Source of the DNA: Alloboseaceae bacterium BT-24-1
GTDB lineage: Bacteria; Pseudomonadota; Alphaproteobacteria; Rhizobiales; Beijerinckiaceae
Direction: 5' to 3'
Assembly (NCBI GenBank): GCA_025846845.1
Contig: JAOYTL010000023.1
Location: 8,784 to 72,783, forward strand
DNA length: 64,000 bases
Made by a program: the position numbers and the translations under genes. A model generated the notes under the pieces. The model did no database searches, was not told where the DNA came from, and saw only the letters and a program-made list of their open reading frames with translations. Shown piece by piece: positions 42,556 to 57,500 of this stretch (the first letter of the stretch is position 1; each line of letters begins with the position of its first letter).

Positions 42556-45500
42556 ATGGCCCGCCGCCGCGACGCTCGTTCACAGACCGCCATCCGGACC
42601 GACGGGGCGGTGTTGCGTCACATGACGGCTTCGAGCGAGCGTCGCTCCGTTCTCGCCGCCCTGCGGCAGCGTTGCCTCGTCGGGCAGGCGATGGCGCTCG
42701 CTCTCTGGAATGCGCCCGCCTTCGCACAGAACGTCATCACGCCGGACGGGCGCACGCAGACCAATGTCGCGGTCAGCGGCAACACGACGACGATCACGAC
42801 GAAGACGATCTCCGGCGGCGCCGGCTACAACTCGTTCTCGCGCTTCGAGCAGGGCGCCGGCTCGACGGTCAACATGCACTTGCCGCAGAACACCGGCGTG
42901 CTGGTCAACATCGTTCGCGATGGGCCGGTGGTCATCAACGGCATCCTGAATTCCTACCGGAACGGCCAGATCGGCGGCCATGTCTACTTCTCGGATTCGG
43001 CCGGCTTCACCGTCGGGCCGAGCGGCGTCATCAACACCGGCCGGCTGACGGTCAACACGCCGACACGTGAGTTCCTCGACCAGGTGATCGGCCCGGACGG
43101 CACCGTCAACGAGACGATGGCCGCCAGGCTCAAAGCGAACGACGTGCCGATCTCGCCCGATGGCAAGATCACCATCGACGGCGCAATCAATGCGCGTCGC
43201 GGCGTGTCTCTGAACGGTCATTCCGTCAGCGTCGCCGGGCAGATCAAGACGAACGCTGCTCCGGTCGACATTGCCGAGCGCCGCGAGCGGCATCGCACCG
43301 CCTTCTCTCAGAGCGTCAACACGGCCGGCCTCCGCCATGGCGGCGGCATGGTCGCGCGCAAGGGCGGCGGTATCGAGATCGTCGCCGCCGGCACTGTCGT
43401 TGTCTCCGGTCAGCTCAGTGCCAACGCCACGGCACGGCGTGCCGCCGGCACCGTCACTGTCCGCTCGGGCAGGGGCACCACGATCGCGCAGACGGCGAAG
43501 ATTACGGCCACGGGCACTGCGCCGGCCCCCCTCCCGGCCGGCACGGCTCCGTCTACTCCTGTGAACACCGGTGACGGCGGCAAGGTTTCGATCACCTCGG
43601 ACGCCGCGATCACGATCGCCCGCGGCGCGACGATCGACGTCAGCGCGGCTCGCGGCGCCGCCGGCAAGGCCGGCTCGGCGATCGTCTTCGCCGGCACCAA
43701 TCTCGATGTCGCGTCCGGTGCCGTGTTCCGCGGCGTGGCGGGCACGCGCGGCGATGGCGGCTTTCTCGAGCTCAGCGCCAGGCAGACCGTCACGCTCGGT
43801 GCCGTCGATGTCGATCTCTCGGCCCGCAACGGCAAGGCCGGCCTGCTCTATATCGACCCGACCGACGTCGTGATCGGGACCGGCGGCAGCGCCAATATCG
43901 TCTTCAACGGCACGGACGTGCTGGTGGAGGCGACGAACAGCATCAGCATTCTCGGCGACGGGATCATCGATACCCGTAACTTCAACCGCTCCGCCAATGG
44001 CGGGGTGCTTTCGGCTGGAAACCCCTCGCTCGGTAACTCCGGCAGCATTACCCTGGAGGCGCGGCAGATCAATGTCGCCGGTCAGTTGCTGGCCGGTGTC
44101 AGCCCCGGCAGCTTCTATACAGCCGGCGATGTCACGTTGAGCGCGAGCGCCTCCGACCGGCGCAATTCCGGCAAGGCGACGGCCGAGGCGACGATCGACG
44201 TCAGCGGCACAATCACCGGGCGCGACGTCAAGCTCCTGGCCGACGCGACCGGCGTCTCCTCCTTCATCAATCCCGGCCCGGGCCTCGCACTGTTCGCCGG
44301 ACTGACGAACCTGTCCATCCTGACCGGTCTCAACGGCGGTTATGTCGCCAGCGACATCACCGCCCGCGTCTCGGTCAAGAACGGCGCTTCGATCACTGCG
44401 ACGCGCGACATCGTCATCAGCGCGACCGGGACGCAGGAAGCGACATTGCCGGCCATCTCGGTCACGGCGGTGTCGCCGTTGGCGGCCGCAGTGACTTATG
44501 CCGACCTCAAGGCGCGGGTGACCGCCGAGGTCGAGTCGAGGGCGTCGCTGACGATCGGTCGCAACCTGACCGTCGAGGCGAAGAACGAGGCGACTTTGGG
44601 GGCGACGGCGCTCGCCGCGTCAGCCGGACAGACCCTGGCAGCCTTCGCCGTCGCGGTCGGCACCACCGACATCGAGACCAAGGCGATCGTCAGTTCCGGG
44701 GCGACCGTCACGGTATCGTCCGCGGCGAGCAATGTCCGGGTCTCGGCGATCAACGAGAACGCGTTCTCGACCTCGGCCACGGCGATGTCGATCAGCGGCG
44801 GCATGGTCGGCTTGTCCGTCGCCTATTCCGATGCCAAGGCGAGTGCCGAGGCGCGGCTCGGAGCCTCGCTCGGTTCGAGCAGCGGCCGGATCGGCAACGT
44901 CACGGTCGAGGCGATCTCGGACAACAGCAAGAACGCGACCTCCTCGGCGGTGACGCTCGGGCAGAACCTGATCATCGAGTCGCTCCAGGTCGCCAATGCG
45001 ATGGAGGTGCTCTTTGCCCCGCTGACCTCCCGGCTCGGCTCGCGCGAGATCGGCAAGTTCGGCAGCACGCTCACTTTGGCGAAGAGCGATCTCTCCGCGA
45101 TCGCCTCGATCGCGGCCGATGCCGGTGGCGCGGCTCCGACGATCTACGCGACCAAAGCGGCCGTGGTCAGTGATGTCCGCGATTTCGCCCTGCGCGCCGC
45201 GGCCGATGCCGGCCTCAGCTCGAATTCGAAGAACCCGACAGCCGTCAATCCTGAGGCGACGGTCGCGATGTCGGCTGCCGTCGTCTACGGCGACTTCCGC
45301 CATACCTCGCGCGCCTCGATCGGTGCCGGCGTCACGCTCGACGCCAATCGCATCGGCGTTTCCGCGACGACGGCTGTGCCGATCGCCAACACCTGGACCG
45401 ATTGGGGCGGCTTCGGCGAGACGCTCTCGCATCTGAACGGCACCTTCGGCGTCGCCGGCAACATCCTCACCAGCTATGCCAGCGCCACGGCGGAATCGAG

Positions 45501-48500
45501 CCAGCTCGGCCTCGCCGGCGCCGTCGACTACTACAAGATCGCCAACCAGACCGAGGCCTATGTCGGCCCCGGCGCGACCTTGCGGCAGAACAGCGGCCTC
45601 GGCTCCTGGGACATCGCGCTCGGCACCGGCGCGCTCCAGAGCTTCGACAAGGCCGTCACGGTCGCCGCCAGCACGAAGACGGAAACGATCGACGTCGCCG
45701 GCAATTACGGCATCTTCTCCGGGACCGGCACCTCCGGCGGCGCCGGCTCGGCAGTGGGCGGTGCCTTTGCCGATCTGCAGCGCGAGAGCCGAACCGTCGC
45801 GGCGGTCGGCGCCGGGGTCACGATCACCGCGCTCGAACTCGCGGTCACGGCGAAGACCGAAGACAAGATCTTCGTGCTCGCGCCGACCTCGGGCAAGGCT
45901 GCCGGTGCCTTCGCCGCCAACGGCATGGTCGTGCTGGTCGGCATCGACAATCATACGCTCGCTTCGATCAGCAACCAGGCGACGATCGACGTCACCTCGA
46001 TCGATGTCACGGCTCGCCAGTTCGTCTCGCTCTTCGCGCTGACCGGTGCCGTCACCTATGGCGGCGCCAACGCTATCGGCGTTTCCGTTGCCGCGCTCGA
46101 TACGGCCGGGGTGACGCGGGCCTATATCGGCGACAACTCCGCCGACCTGTCCGGCAACCGCCTGGGCAGCGGCTACGCGCAAGGGCTGATCACCACCCGC
46201 TCGCTCGATGTCGAGGCGGTGACGGACGGCCGCATCACCGTCGCCTCGATCGCCGCGGCGATCTCCGATCCCAACGCCTCGAAGCTCAGCTTCTTCAAGG
46301 GCATCGCGGCCCAGGGCAAGGCCGACGCAGCGGTGCTGCGTTCCGGCGCCGGCAGCGGCATCAGCCTGACCGCGGCCGGCAGCGCCGCAGTCGCTACCAC
46401 GACGCTGGGTACTTCCGCCTGGATCGACGGCGCGGTTGTCGTCGCCAAGGCCGGCGGCGCCGTCATCACCGATGTCGCGGCGACGAACGCCATGGTCGCT
46501 GAAGTCGCCTCCGGTTCGGCCGCCCTCAACCTGACCGGTGCCTCGAGCCCGCTCAGCGGCGCCCTCTCGGGTGCGGTCGCGATCGGCCTCTTCGACAACA
46601 GCACCGATGCCCGCATCGCCAGCACGACCATCACCGGGGCGGGCGACACCATCGTGCAGGCGCTGGCCGGCGGGCGCCAGACCGTGGTCGGCGTCAGCAT
46701 TGCCGCCGCTCGCGCCAATAGCGGCGCGGCTGCGGTTTCGGCGGCGATCGGCATCATCACCGACAGCGTCAGCGCCCAGATTCGCAATTCGGCGATCAAC
46801 GGCAACTCCGGAGCGTCGTCCGGCAACGACGTGCTGGTCAATGCCTATCGCGCCACGGATATCGGCATTGGCGGCGGCGCCGCCTATTTCGGCGCGCAGG
46901 CCGGCCTCGGCGTGGCGCTCACCTATGTCTCGATCGACGACCCCTCCGGCCGGGACGCTGTGGCTGCGCTGATCACGGATACGTCCCTCTCGGCGATCGA
47001 CAAGCTGACTGTCGCGGCGCGGACCTCGAGCCGCATCGTCTCGAGCGCCATCGCCGGTGGCGGCGGCCCCGATTCGAACGGGCTTGCCGGTGCCATCGTC
47101 ATCACCGAGATCAGCCCGACGACGCGCGCGGCCATCACGGATGGTTCGGGCGCTCCGTCGCGCATCGCGATGGACGGCGATGTCCTCGTCGTCGCCGATA
47201 GCGGCAAGGACGGCACGCTCGACGCCGCACTGGATAGCCGGCTCGCCAACACCGATCCTGGCCAGATCGACTTCACCGGCAGCGCTACGAACGCGAACCA
47301 GGCCGCGAACCCCATCGGCGCCTCGATCATCGCCATTGCTGGCGCGGTCCAGGCCGGCAAGAACAATATCGGCTCGTCCTTCCTCAGCAACACGATCAGC
47401 CAGTCGCATATCGCGCTCATCGAGAATGTCGACCTGACGAGCTCGACCGGCGTCACCGTGCGTGCGCAGGATGGGTCGCTGATCACCTCAGTGGCGGTCG
47501 GCCTCGGTGTTGCGACCGGCCAGTTCGCCGGTGTCGCCTCGGTCGCGCAGCAGACGATCGACGCCGTCGTCACCGCCCGTATCAGCGGCGGCAGCATCAT
47601 GAGCCGCGACGTTGCCGTGCAGGCGCAGGCGTCATCGACGATCCGCGGCAGCGCCGGCTCGCTCGGCATCGGCATCGGCGCTGCGGCCGTCGGCCTCTCG
47701 ATCGTCGAGAGCAGCATCGCCAACGACGTCGCAGCGGAGATCGAGGGAACGCAGATTCGCGCCTCCCGCGACGTCGCGCTGACTGCGGGCTCGACCGCGA
47801 CGATCGATACGATCGCCATCGGTATCGCCCTGTCGCGTAATGTCGGCCTCGCCGGCTCGGTCGCCAACAACAGCGTCGCCACTGATGTCGGCGCGACGAT
47901 CACCGGCGCCGACATCATCGCCGGCAACAATCTCGGCGTCTTCGCTGCGAACACCGACCGGATCACGGTCTCGGCCGGCGCCCTCGGCGCCACGGCGGCG
48001 GCGCCCGGCGTCGCGGGTGGTGTCTCCGTCGTCAACAACACGATCGGCGGCGCGACAGCCGCCGCGATCGCAGGCAGCAGCGTCGATGCGCGAGCCGGCG
48101 GCACCGGCTCGCTGAGCTACGATGCCGGCCAGCTTCTCACCGCCTTCGATCTGAGCACGGCCAACAGTCCGAGCGCGGCGCAGCCGTCGCTGGCGATGAC
48201 GGCCCGCAGTGTCCACGGGCTCGGCGTCATCGCGACCTCGCAGCAATCCGTGCTGGCGAATGCGGTCACCGGTGGCGTCGCCGCCTTCCCGATCACCGGC
48301 GCGGTCGCAATCGTGCCGATCCGCAACGTGCTCGGCGGCAGCACGAGCGCTACGATCGACTCGAGCCAGGTCGACACCCGCCTGACCGGCACCGGCAGCG
48401 CTGCGGTCGCCGTCGAGGCCGCAAGCCACTCCTATGCCGGGACCTTCATCACGGTCGGTGCAATCGGCGGTATCGCTGCCAGCGGCGCCAATGCCGGCAC

Positions 48501-51500
48501 TGTGATGGAGCGCAGCACCAAGGCTGCGCTGACACGCTCGACCACCGGTACGACGACCCCCGGCTACACCGGTCCCGGCGTCAGTGCGCTCGACATCGCC
48601 GCGACCTCCTCGCAATCGGCGGCGAGCAATGTGATCGGCTTCGCCCTCGGCCTCGGCGGCGCGGCGGCGATGGGCGTCGTCAACAGCTTCGGGGCGCTGA
48701 CGAGTGCATCGTTGGATCAAGGCCTGGTCACCGCCGGGCGGGTCGGCGTCACCGCAGACAGCCGCAACGGCTTCTACGCGCGGACGGTCGCCGTCGGGGT
48801 CGGCGGCGTCGGTGTCGGCAGCGCCTTCATCGTCGGCACCAGCCGCAACGCGACATTGGCGACGATCGGCGGCGGCTCCGGCCAGACCGTGCTCAACCTC
48901 AATGGCGCCCTCGCCGTCGCTGCGACCAACCGCAACGCCTTCACGACGCTCGCTTCCGGCGGCGCGGCAGGTGGCTTTGCCGGCGTCGCCGGCATGGTCA
49001 GCTTCGTCGATGTCGACAACCAGACGCGGGCGGGACTTTACGGCGCGCGGGTCACGATCCAGCCGAGCGCGACGCAGACCGTCGGCGGCGTCACCAGCGC
49101 GGCCGGCATCAGCGTCACCGCCCATGAGGCGACCAGCATCAGGCCGACGACGGCCGCCGGTGCGACCGGTAGCATCGGCGCCGGCGCAGGTGCCAATATC
49201 GCGAGCCTCGACGGCCTCGTTCAGGCCGATATCCAGGGCTCGACCCTGGTTGCGCCGGGCGCGGTCTCGGCCTCCGCCACCTCCGAGCGCGATGTCAGCG
49301 CGCTGACCGTGACCTATGGTGTCGGCGGTTCAGCCGGTATCGGCGCGGCAGTCGCCCTGATCTCGGTCGGCACCGGCGCGCCCTCGGGCGCATCGGGCGA
49401 GCTCACCGCCGGCGGCAGCGGCACGCTCTCCCGCATCGGCCAGCTCACTGCCGGCAATGCCGATCTCATCCTGAGCGCTGCCGGGCTCGCGAGCTATCGC
49501 AGCTATCGCGGCGCCGCCGGCACGGCGATGAGCGAGAGCGAGCTGCGCGAAGCCGCGCGGACCGACTACAATCTCTTGCTGGCCAACGGCACCGTCTCGG
49601 CCGGCACTTATACGTTGACGGATGCGGGTGTCACGGCGCTGCGCAGTTCCGCGGCAACGGCGCTCAACATCGCCAGTCCCACCGACGCCGAGGTCCGCAG
49701 CTGGGCCGCGACCCGTTACACCGCCCTCAGCGGCGGCGCGGTCAGCTATCTCCTCAGCGACACCGGCCTCAGCACCTATCGTTCGCAGGTGGTCGCGACC
49801 ACCCCGGGCGCCAGCGACGACCAGGTCCGCAGCGCCGCCAACGACGCCTATGCCCGCCTGCTCGCCAACGGTACCGTCAGCGGCGGTGTCCTGACCTTGT
49901 CCACGGCTGGTCTCGAAACCTATCGGGCCGAAGCCAACGCCAGCCTTGGCCGTACGGCGACCGATACCGAGATACGGAACTACGCCGCCCAGCAATACGG
50001 CTTCTTCACCGGCAATCGCAGCCGCATCGCCGCTCCGGCGGCGCAGAGCGCCGCCGCGTTGCTTGAAAGCGCCGGTTCCGCCACCACCGCCAGCGTCAGC
50101 GGCGGCAGCATCGCAAGCGCCGCCGTCTCCGTCTCGGCACTGTCGCGGACGACGACGACCAACACCGCCGATGGCGTCGGGGTGGGCGGCGGCGGCGTCG
50201 GTGCGGCGACCGCCTATACCGATATCGGCGACAAGGTCTCGGCGCGTCTCGACCAGATCAGCGTGACCACCGGCTCCATCGCCGTGACCGCGAACTCGAC
50301 TGACGGGACGGGCTCCGCCGCCCGGGTCGAGGCGACTGCGGGGGCCGGCGGCCTTGCCGCCGCGGCTGGCGCTGCCGTGGCCGACGGTGCGATTTCCAAC
50401 CAGGTCACGGCGACGCTCGGTGGCACGCTGACCGTGGCCGGCGCGACGAGCGTCAACGCGAACAACAGCCAGACCAGCCGGTCGGACGCATTCGGCGCCA
50501 CGGTGGCGGGCGGTCTGGCACTCGGTGTCTCGCTCGCAAAGAGTAGCGCCGAGAGCACTGTTGCGGCGCGATATGCCAACGGCTCGAGCCTTACCGGCAC
50601 CGGCCTCACCATCGGCGCGCAAAGCACCGGAGCGGCCCATGCCGCGGCCGTTGCCGGCGTCGGCGGCTTGCTCGTGGCCGGCTCGGGCGCGGCTGCGAAT
50701 GCGACCGACAGTTCCAACGTCTCCGCGGTGATCGGCGCCGGCGCCAGGGCGAATGTCGGAACCGGCACGATCAGCGTCACGGCGACGGCATCGCCGGATG
50801 CGAAGGCAGCAGCCTTCGGCGTCGCGGTCGCCGGTGGCCTTGCGGTCGGCGTCGCCGTCGCCAAAGCCACTGTCGGCACGCAGGTACTCGCTGCGATCGA
50901 GGGCAATGCCAGCCTGATCGCGAGCCAGTTCACCGCCGGCCTTCTCTCGGTCACGGCGACCGGCTCGGTGTTCGGCACGGCTGCCGGCGATGCCGTCAGG
51001 CTGTCGGATTCGACCTCCGGCTTCGCACGCGGCGGCTACTCCGCTGCCGCCTCGGCGGTTGCCGGCTCGGGCTCCTATTATGTCAGCGCCACCGGCACCG
51101 ACGCGCGGGCACGCAACACCAGCTCGGTGACGGCTTCGGTCGGCGATTATGTCCGCCTGCCGTCCGGCACGGTGACCATCACCGCGACGAACACCACGCT
51201 CCAGGCCGCCAAGGCGACCGGCATCACCGTCGGCGGGACGGGGGCCGTCGGCGCGGTCAACGCCCAGGCCGATGCCGCAACGACGACGACGGCCTCGCTT
51301 GGCGCCTCGTCCACCATGGGCGGGAGCGGCACCGGCAGGTTCACCCTGACCGCGACCGGAGAGGATACGCAGATCGTGCGTGCGGAGGCCGGCACTGGCG
51401 GCGGCCTCTATGCGGGCTCCGGCGCGACCGGTTCGACCTCCAACACCTCGGATGTGACCGCCTCGATCGGCGCCAATGCAGTGATCCAGACCGGGCTCGC

Positions 51501-54500
51501 GACGATCGGCGCGAGCCACGCTGCGCGCTATGCCTCGCTGGTCGACAGCCTGCAGGCCACGGCGTTGGGCGCCAGTGCCGCGCTTGCCCGCAACAGTGCC
51601 AATGTCGACGTGCTGGTCTCGCTCGGCGCCGGCGCCCGGATCACCGCCGCCGGCCCGGGCACGGCTGGTTGCTATCTGACGAGCTGCCTGCAGGCGATCT
51701 CGCTGACCAGCCGCAATGCGTTCACTCAGCTCGATCTCGGCGACTCCGTGCGCGCAGCCGCCGGCGGCGGCATCAACGGCGCCGGCGCGACCTCGCGAAC
51801 GGAGATCGACGGCACGTCGAACGTGACGCTCGGCAACGGCGCCATCCTGATCGCCGGGACCAGCCCGACGGCCGCGCCCGGGCCGATCCTGGTTCAGGCC
51901 TGGACGGAGTTGACGGGGAACGACACCGCGACGCTGACCACCGGCGGCCTCCTGCAGGGGGCGGGGGTGTCGGCGCGCTATCGTGCCGATGTCGACAACA
52001 CGGTGACGCTCGGCGACAACGTCGTCCTGAACTCCTTCGGCGTCATCAATATCGGCACCTATACGCTCGCCGACGTCAGGGCGAACGCCTATGTCAGCAC
52101 CTACGGCCTCGCCAGCGTCGGCCTCGCCGATGCCGACGTCACCATCCGCACCGACAACAAGGTGCTGATCGGCACGAACTCCGAGCTGCTCGGCCTCTAC
52201 GACGTCAACGTGACCGCCGGTCGCGACGGCTCGGGGCTGCGGACGAACAGGCTTTCGGGCACGGCGACAGCGCTCGGCTATGTCCGCGGCCTCATCGCCG
52301 TTCCCGATGCCGACGCCTCGACCAACCTGCAGAACCATGCCCGCGTCGAGGTCGGCAGCGGCACCACCATCTCCAGCGCCCAGAATGTCACGCTCGGCGC
52401 CTATGACGGTGTGCTCGACGCCGATGCCGACGGCACCGGCCACGGCTACCAGCTCTATTTCATTCCGGTCACCTCCGGCTCGAGCAGCCCGGGCCGGTCC
52501 TCGACCTCGACCTTGGTGATGAACGGCACGGCGACGGCCGGCATCTACAACACGCAGCGCATCGAGATCGGCTGCGGCGTGAACGCCTCGGTGCAATGCG
52601 GGCTGAACGAGACACCCACGATCCGCTTCATCAGTGGCGCGCCGGTGACCGCCAGCTACACCACGGCCTTCGACCCCATCGCCTACATCAATGCCCGCTA
52701 CGACGCCGCGGTCGCGAGCACGCTGATCTCCGGTGTCAGCTCGGCCCCGGTCAGGGCGGTGCGGCTCGGCCAGCTCTATGCGGCGGGCGGCAACGTCTTC
52801 GTCAATGCCAGCACAGTCCAGGGCGCGGGCTCGCTCATCGCCAATGGCGGCCCCTCGATCACCGTGATCAACCGCAGCGCCGCCTATCTCGTCCTCGACA
52901 ACGGCGCCTATATCCCGGAATCGACCGGTGGCCAGATCGTCGGCGCGAGCGGCACCCTGACACGCCAGAGCAATCCGGACGCGACACCCCGGATCATCAT
53001 CGACAACGCCTATGGCGGCCAGCTCGACGCCAGCGGCAACGGGCCGGCGCTGCTGATAGCCGGCGATCTCACCAATCTCGGCGGTCTGGTCTCGATCAAC
53101 AACACGCTGGGATCGTTCGGCTTCTCCGGCCAGCGCATCGACGCGCTGCAGTTCAATGCGACCGTGCCGAACGGCGCAGTCGCGGTCTCGTCGAACGGGC
53201 CGAACGGCATGTACACGCCCGGCGCCTCGCCGCAGGCCGAGTACGGCTCCTATATCTACTATCCGGGCGGCAGGCCGGGCTCGACCAGCTTCAACGCCGA
53301 TGAAGCGGTCATCGCCGCGGCCAACGCGCTCGCAGCGGGACAGGGCGCGACCGACCTGAACTACTTTTTGTATGGCAGGCAGAGCGAGGGCGCGACCCGC
53401 AACTTCTCGATGCAGTTCTTCGGAAATTGTGCCGGCTACATCGCCGATTCCGGTTACAACTGCACCGGCGGCTATGACATGGGCAACAATATCCGGTTCA
53501 TGGTCATTCCGACGGTCCCGACCTATCGGGAGAGCAATCCGGTCGCGCAGGGCGGTGGCACGCAGATCTACGGCGCCCAGGTCGCGATCAAGGCGACGAC
53601 GATCAACGTCAACGCCTCGATCGAGGCGGGGCGGATCACCAACTGGTCGGGCAATATCGGCGGGAACGTCGGCGATATCCTGCGCGGTTCCCGTCAATCC
53701 TGGCTCGATGCCGGCTACACGACAGTGAGCCTGGCCAGCATCTTCGGTGGAGGCTGGTCGGCCGCCGGCGCGGCCCCGGTCTCCTACGACCTCGTCAACG
53801 ACCGACTGGTCATGGCCGACGTCAACGCCTCCTCGGGCGGTGGCTCGGTGCTGCTCGACGGCCAGATCATCAGCACGAACACGCTCGGCCGCATCAAGAT
53901 CAATGGCGGCTTCGGCGATGTCAGCGTCAACAACCAGTCAGGGCTCGATTTCGTCGTCAACCGCATCAACACCGGCACGGCGGCCGGGGTTAACGCCAGC
54001 GTCAGCAAGATCACGATCGTCGACCGGCTCGTCACCTCCGGCGCGAACACGACCGTCTACGCCTACACGCCGGGCTCCGGCATCGCAGTCTACAAGACGC
54101 ATAATGGCGCGCAGCCGACCTTGAGCGGCGTCGGCGCCTCGACGCCTGTCGCCTTCATCTCCGGCGACACGACGAGCTACAACCCCGTTACGGGCACGCG
54201 CTACGAGTGGACCCAGCAGGCCATCCTGCAGAAAGAGGGCCTGACCGAGGCAAACCGCAACCAGCGCGACATCCCGGGCGTCTACTGGCGCTTCGATTCA
54301 GGCACGTCGGGCAACCCCTGGGTCTATGTCGACGCCCAGTCGCCGAGCACCAATCCGGGTGCGAACTGGATGCACTGGTGGGCGCGCAACGCCCAGTCTC
54401 CAAGCGCGACGCAGGTGTCGGGCCGCCTGACGAACGACACCAGTCTGACCAATGTCGGGTTGACGCAGGAGATCACCGGCGGCCAACTCGACTTCATCCA

Positions 54501-57500
54501 CAACTCGGCGAGCTATGGCGGCTGCAACGGGCAGGCGATCAATCACTGCGACCGCGACTTCGTCGCCCAGCCCGGGGCATCGCAAGCGCAGTGGGCCTAC
54601 AACTATGTAACCCGGGCCTTCGTCCAGGTCACCGCCTCGGTGAAGGCCGACAATCCGTTCGCGGTCAGTTTTGCCGGCAATGCGGCCGGCCGCGTCAGCA
54701 TCACCTCGAACAGCTCGGTCATCCAGCAGGGCAACATCGTCAATCCGAGCGGCACGACGACGATCATCGCCTCGGGCGGCAGCTTTACCCAGGCGCCTAA
54801 CGCCACGATCCTCAGCAACAACCTGAACCTGACCGCGCGTGACTCGATCGGGACGCAATCGGCGGCGATCCAGGCGACCCTTACCCCGGGCGCACAGCTC
54901 GACGCCAGGACCGGCAGCGGCGGCATCAATCTCGACATCACCGGCAGTGCCCGGGTCGTCGCGCTGCGCGCCGACCAGACTCCGGGCGCTTACGGCAACA
55001 TCAATGTGCGCGCCACCGGCAGCCTCGAGGCCGTGGCCACGGGATCGACGAACATCGCCGGCCGCAACATCACGCTGGTGAGCGACGAGGGCAGCATCGG
55101 CTCACTCTCGAACCTGATGACGATGCGCGCGGTCGCAACGCAGCTGCCGAATGGCAGCTATGTCGATGGTGTCGTCAGCCTCTCGGCCCGCGGCGATATC
55201 GGCATCTCTCAGGTCGCGGGCGATCTGCGCGTCGGGCAGATCGAGAGCAAGGCCGGCGATGTTCGCATCGACGTCGTCGCCGGCAGGCTCGTCTCGGCCT
55301 CGGGACAGACAGCGGCGCAGGCGCTGAGCGCCGACCAGCTCACGAAGGTCTCGCGTGCGCTGAAACTCACCGCGGCGGATGGTGCCGCCGCCGCCGCCCA
55401 AGGCAGTATCGCTGCATTCGAAAAGCAGATTACGCAGACCTACGCCCAATATTCCGCGCTGCTCCGCGACGGTAGCGTCGCCATGGTCGACACCAACAAT
55501 GACGGGGTGCCGGACAAGCGCGTCTTCACGCTCAACACTGCCGCTATTCCGCTCTACCAGGCCTTCGCCGATGCCGAGCTCGGGCGCACGGCCGGGACTG
55601 ACGAAGTCGCGGCCTATGCCGCGCGGCGTTACACCGCCTATTCGGGCGTCTTCGAGTCCGCCTATGGCGGCGGCTGGGTGGACCAGGCTCGCTTCAACCC
55701 GGCAACGCTCGAGAGCAATTACAGCTTCAGCGTCAATGGTGCGGATGTCGCACCGGGCCTTGCCAACCGGATCGCAGGCGATGCGGTCTGGACCGAACGA
55801 CAGCTCGTCTCGGCTATCAATACCTCGGCGCTGCAGCCGGACCCCGGTGTCGTCGGCAACGGCCGGGCGCTGGTCATCGGCCACGATGTCACGCTCAACA
55901 CCGCCGGCAGCATCGGTTCGCTTGCTCCCGACGTGCAGGTCGCGCTGGCGGCTATCCGCGACGGTTCGGTCACCAACCCCCAGCTGGCCGCGCTCGCGGT
56001 TGCGACCACCCCCGGCACGGTCAAGCTCATCGGGCAGAGGCAGGACGGCAGCCTCGTCGAGGTCACCGATCTCAATCACGTCCCGAACGGCGTCACGCTC
56101 GTCCGCGTCGACGTCAAGCAGACCGCGCCGCTCTTCATCAACGCGACCGGGACGTTCTCCGCCTCGGCGCAAGGGGACGTCTATGTCCAGTCGACGGGGG
56201 CGCCGAACTCGGCCGGCGGCACGCTGACGATCGGCCGCATCACCGCGACGGGCACGGTCAGCCTGCAGGCGCCCCAGGCGATCGTCGCCGGGACGCAAGC
56301 CGATGGAACGACGCCGCGCAACCCGGTGCAGATCCAGACCAGTGGCGATCTGATCCTGGTCGCGGGCGGTGGCGGCATCGGCTCGGCCGCGACGCCGCTG
56401 ACCTACCAGATCGGCGGCAGGCTGGTCTCGGCCTCGGCTGCTGCCGGCGACGCCTATCTCGTTGCCAACGCCGGCAATGCCGAGATCGGCCGCATCTTCG
56501 CGTCGGGCACCGCTTCGCTGATCGCACGGGCAGGCGGCATCCAGGGCTATCTGCCGGGCGTCGCAATCTCGGCGGATTCGATCCGTGTGAACGCGACCGG
56601 CAATGTCGGCTCTGCGACCGCGGCGCTCGGTCTGCGGGTCGGCTCGACCGGAGCGATTTCCGGCACCATTGGCGGGTCCGCCTGGCTCTCCGGCCCGGCC
56701 ATCGCCGGTCAGTCGCCCACCGCATTCCGCCTCGGCAATCTCACCGCCGAGACCGGGCTCAGCGTGACCGCCGATGGCGAGATCGATGTCCTGCAAGGCG
56801 CCCGTTCCGGCACGGGGGCCGTCTCCCTCACCGGCGCCGGAATCGCCATGGCGAGCGGTGCGAACATCACGGCTGCCGGCCGCATCGCTCTTGCCTCCGG
56901 CAGCGACCTGGTGCTCGGGCGCGTCGTCAGCACGCTCGCCGCCCCGGTTGGAGGCGCCTCGATCGCCCTGACCGCGACGGGCGCGATCATCGGCAATGGC
57001 GACAGCGCTGCTCTGATCGATGCCCATCAGGCGGGTGGCGTGATCTCACTCTACGCCGGAGGTGGGATCGGCACGGCGAGTGCGGCGCTCGCCTTTGCCG
57101 CGCCTACGATCTCGGCGCGCAGCCTGAATGGCAGCGTCTATCTCTCGACGGCTGGCGCCATTCATGCCACCGGCCTCACAGCGGATGCAGGCACGGTCGC
57201 GCTGAGTGCCGGTGGTGACCTCGTCCTCGACACGGTCGCGAGCAGTTCGGGTGCGCGGCTCTCGACCAGCAATGGCAGCCTGACGCTCGGGACACTGCTG
57301 GCCGGTGGCGACAGCACGCTCGCGGCGAGCAGAGCTGTCACGATCACCTCCGCCACGACGACGGCGGGTGATCTTTCCATCACCTCGACCGGCGCCGGCA
57401 TCGTCGCCATCAGCGCCAGCGCGGCCGGCGATGCGACGCTTGTCGCCGCCACCTCGGTCTCGGTCACGACCGGCCTGACGGCGGGTGACGCGGCCAATGT

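Noticed and set aside
44620..53697. Very long minus-strand open frames (up to about 1455 residues) opposite the adhesin gene
   Set aside because: The composition is dominated by Arg, Asp, Gly and Ala with no domains, and the plus strand has a clear TPS adhesin; these are codon-bias shadows.
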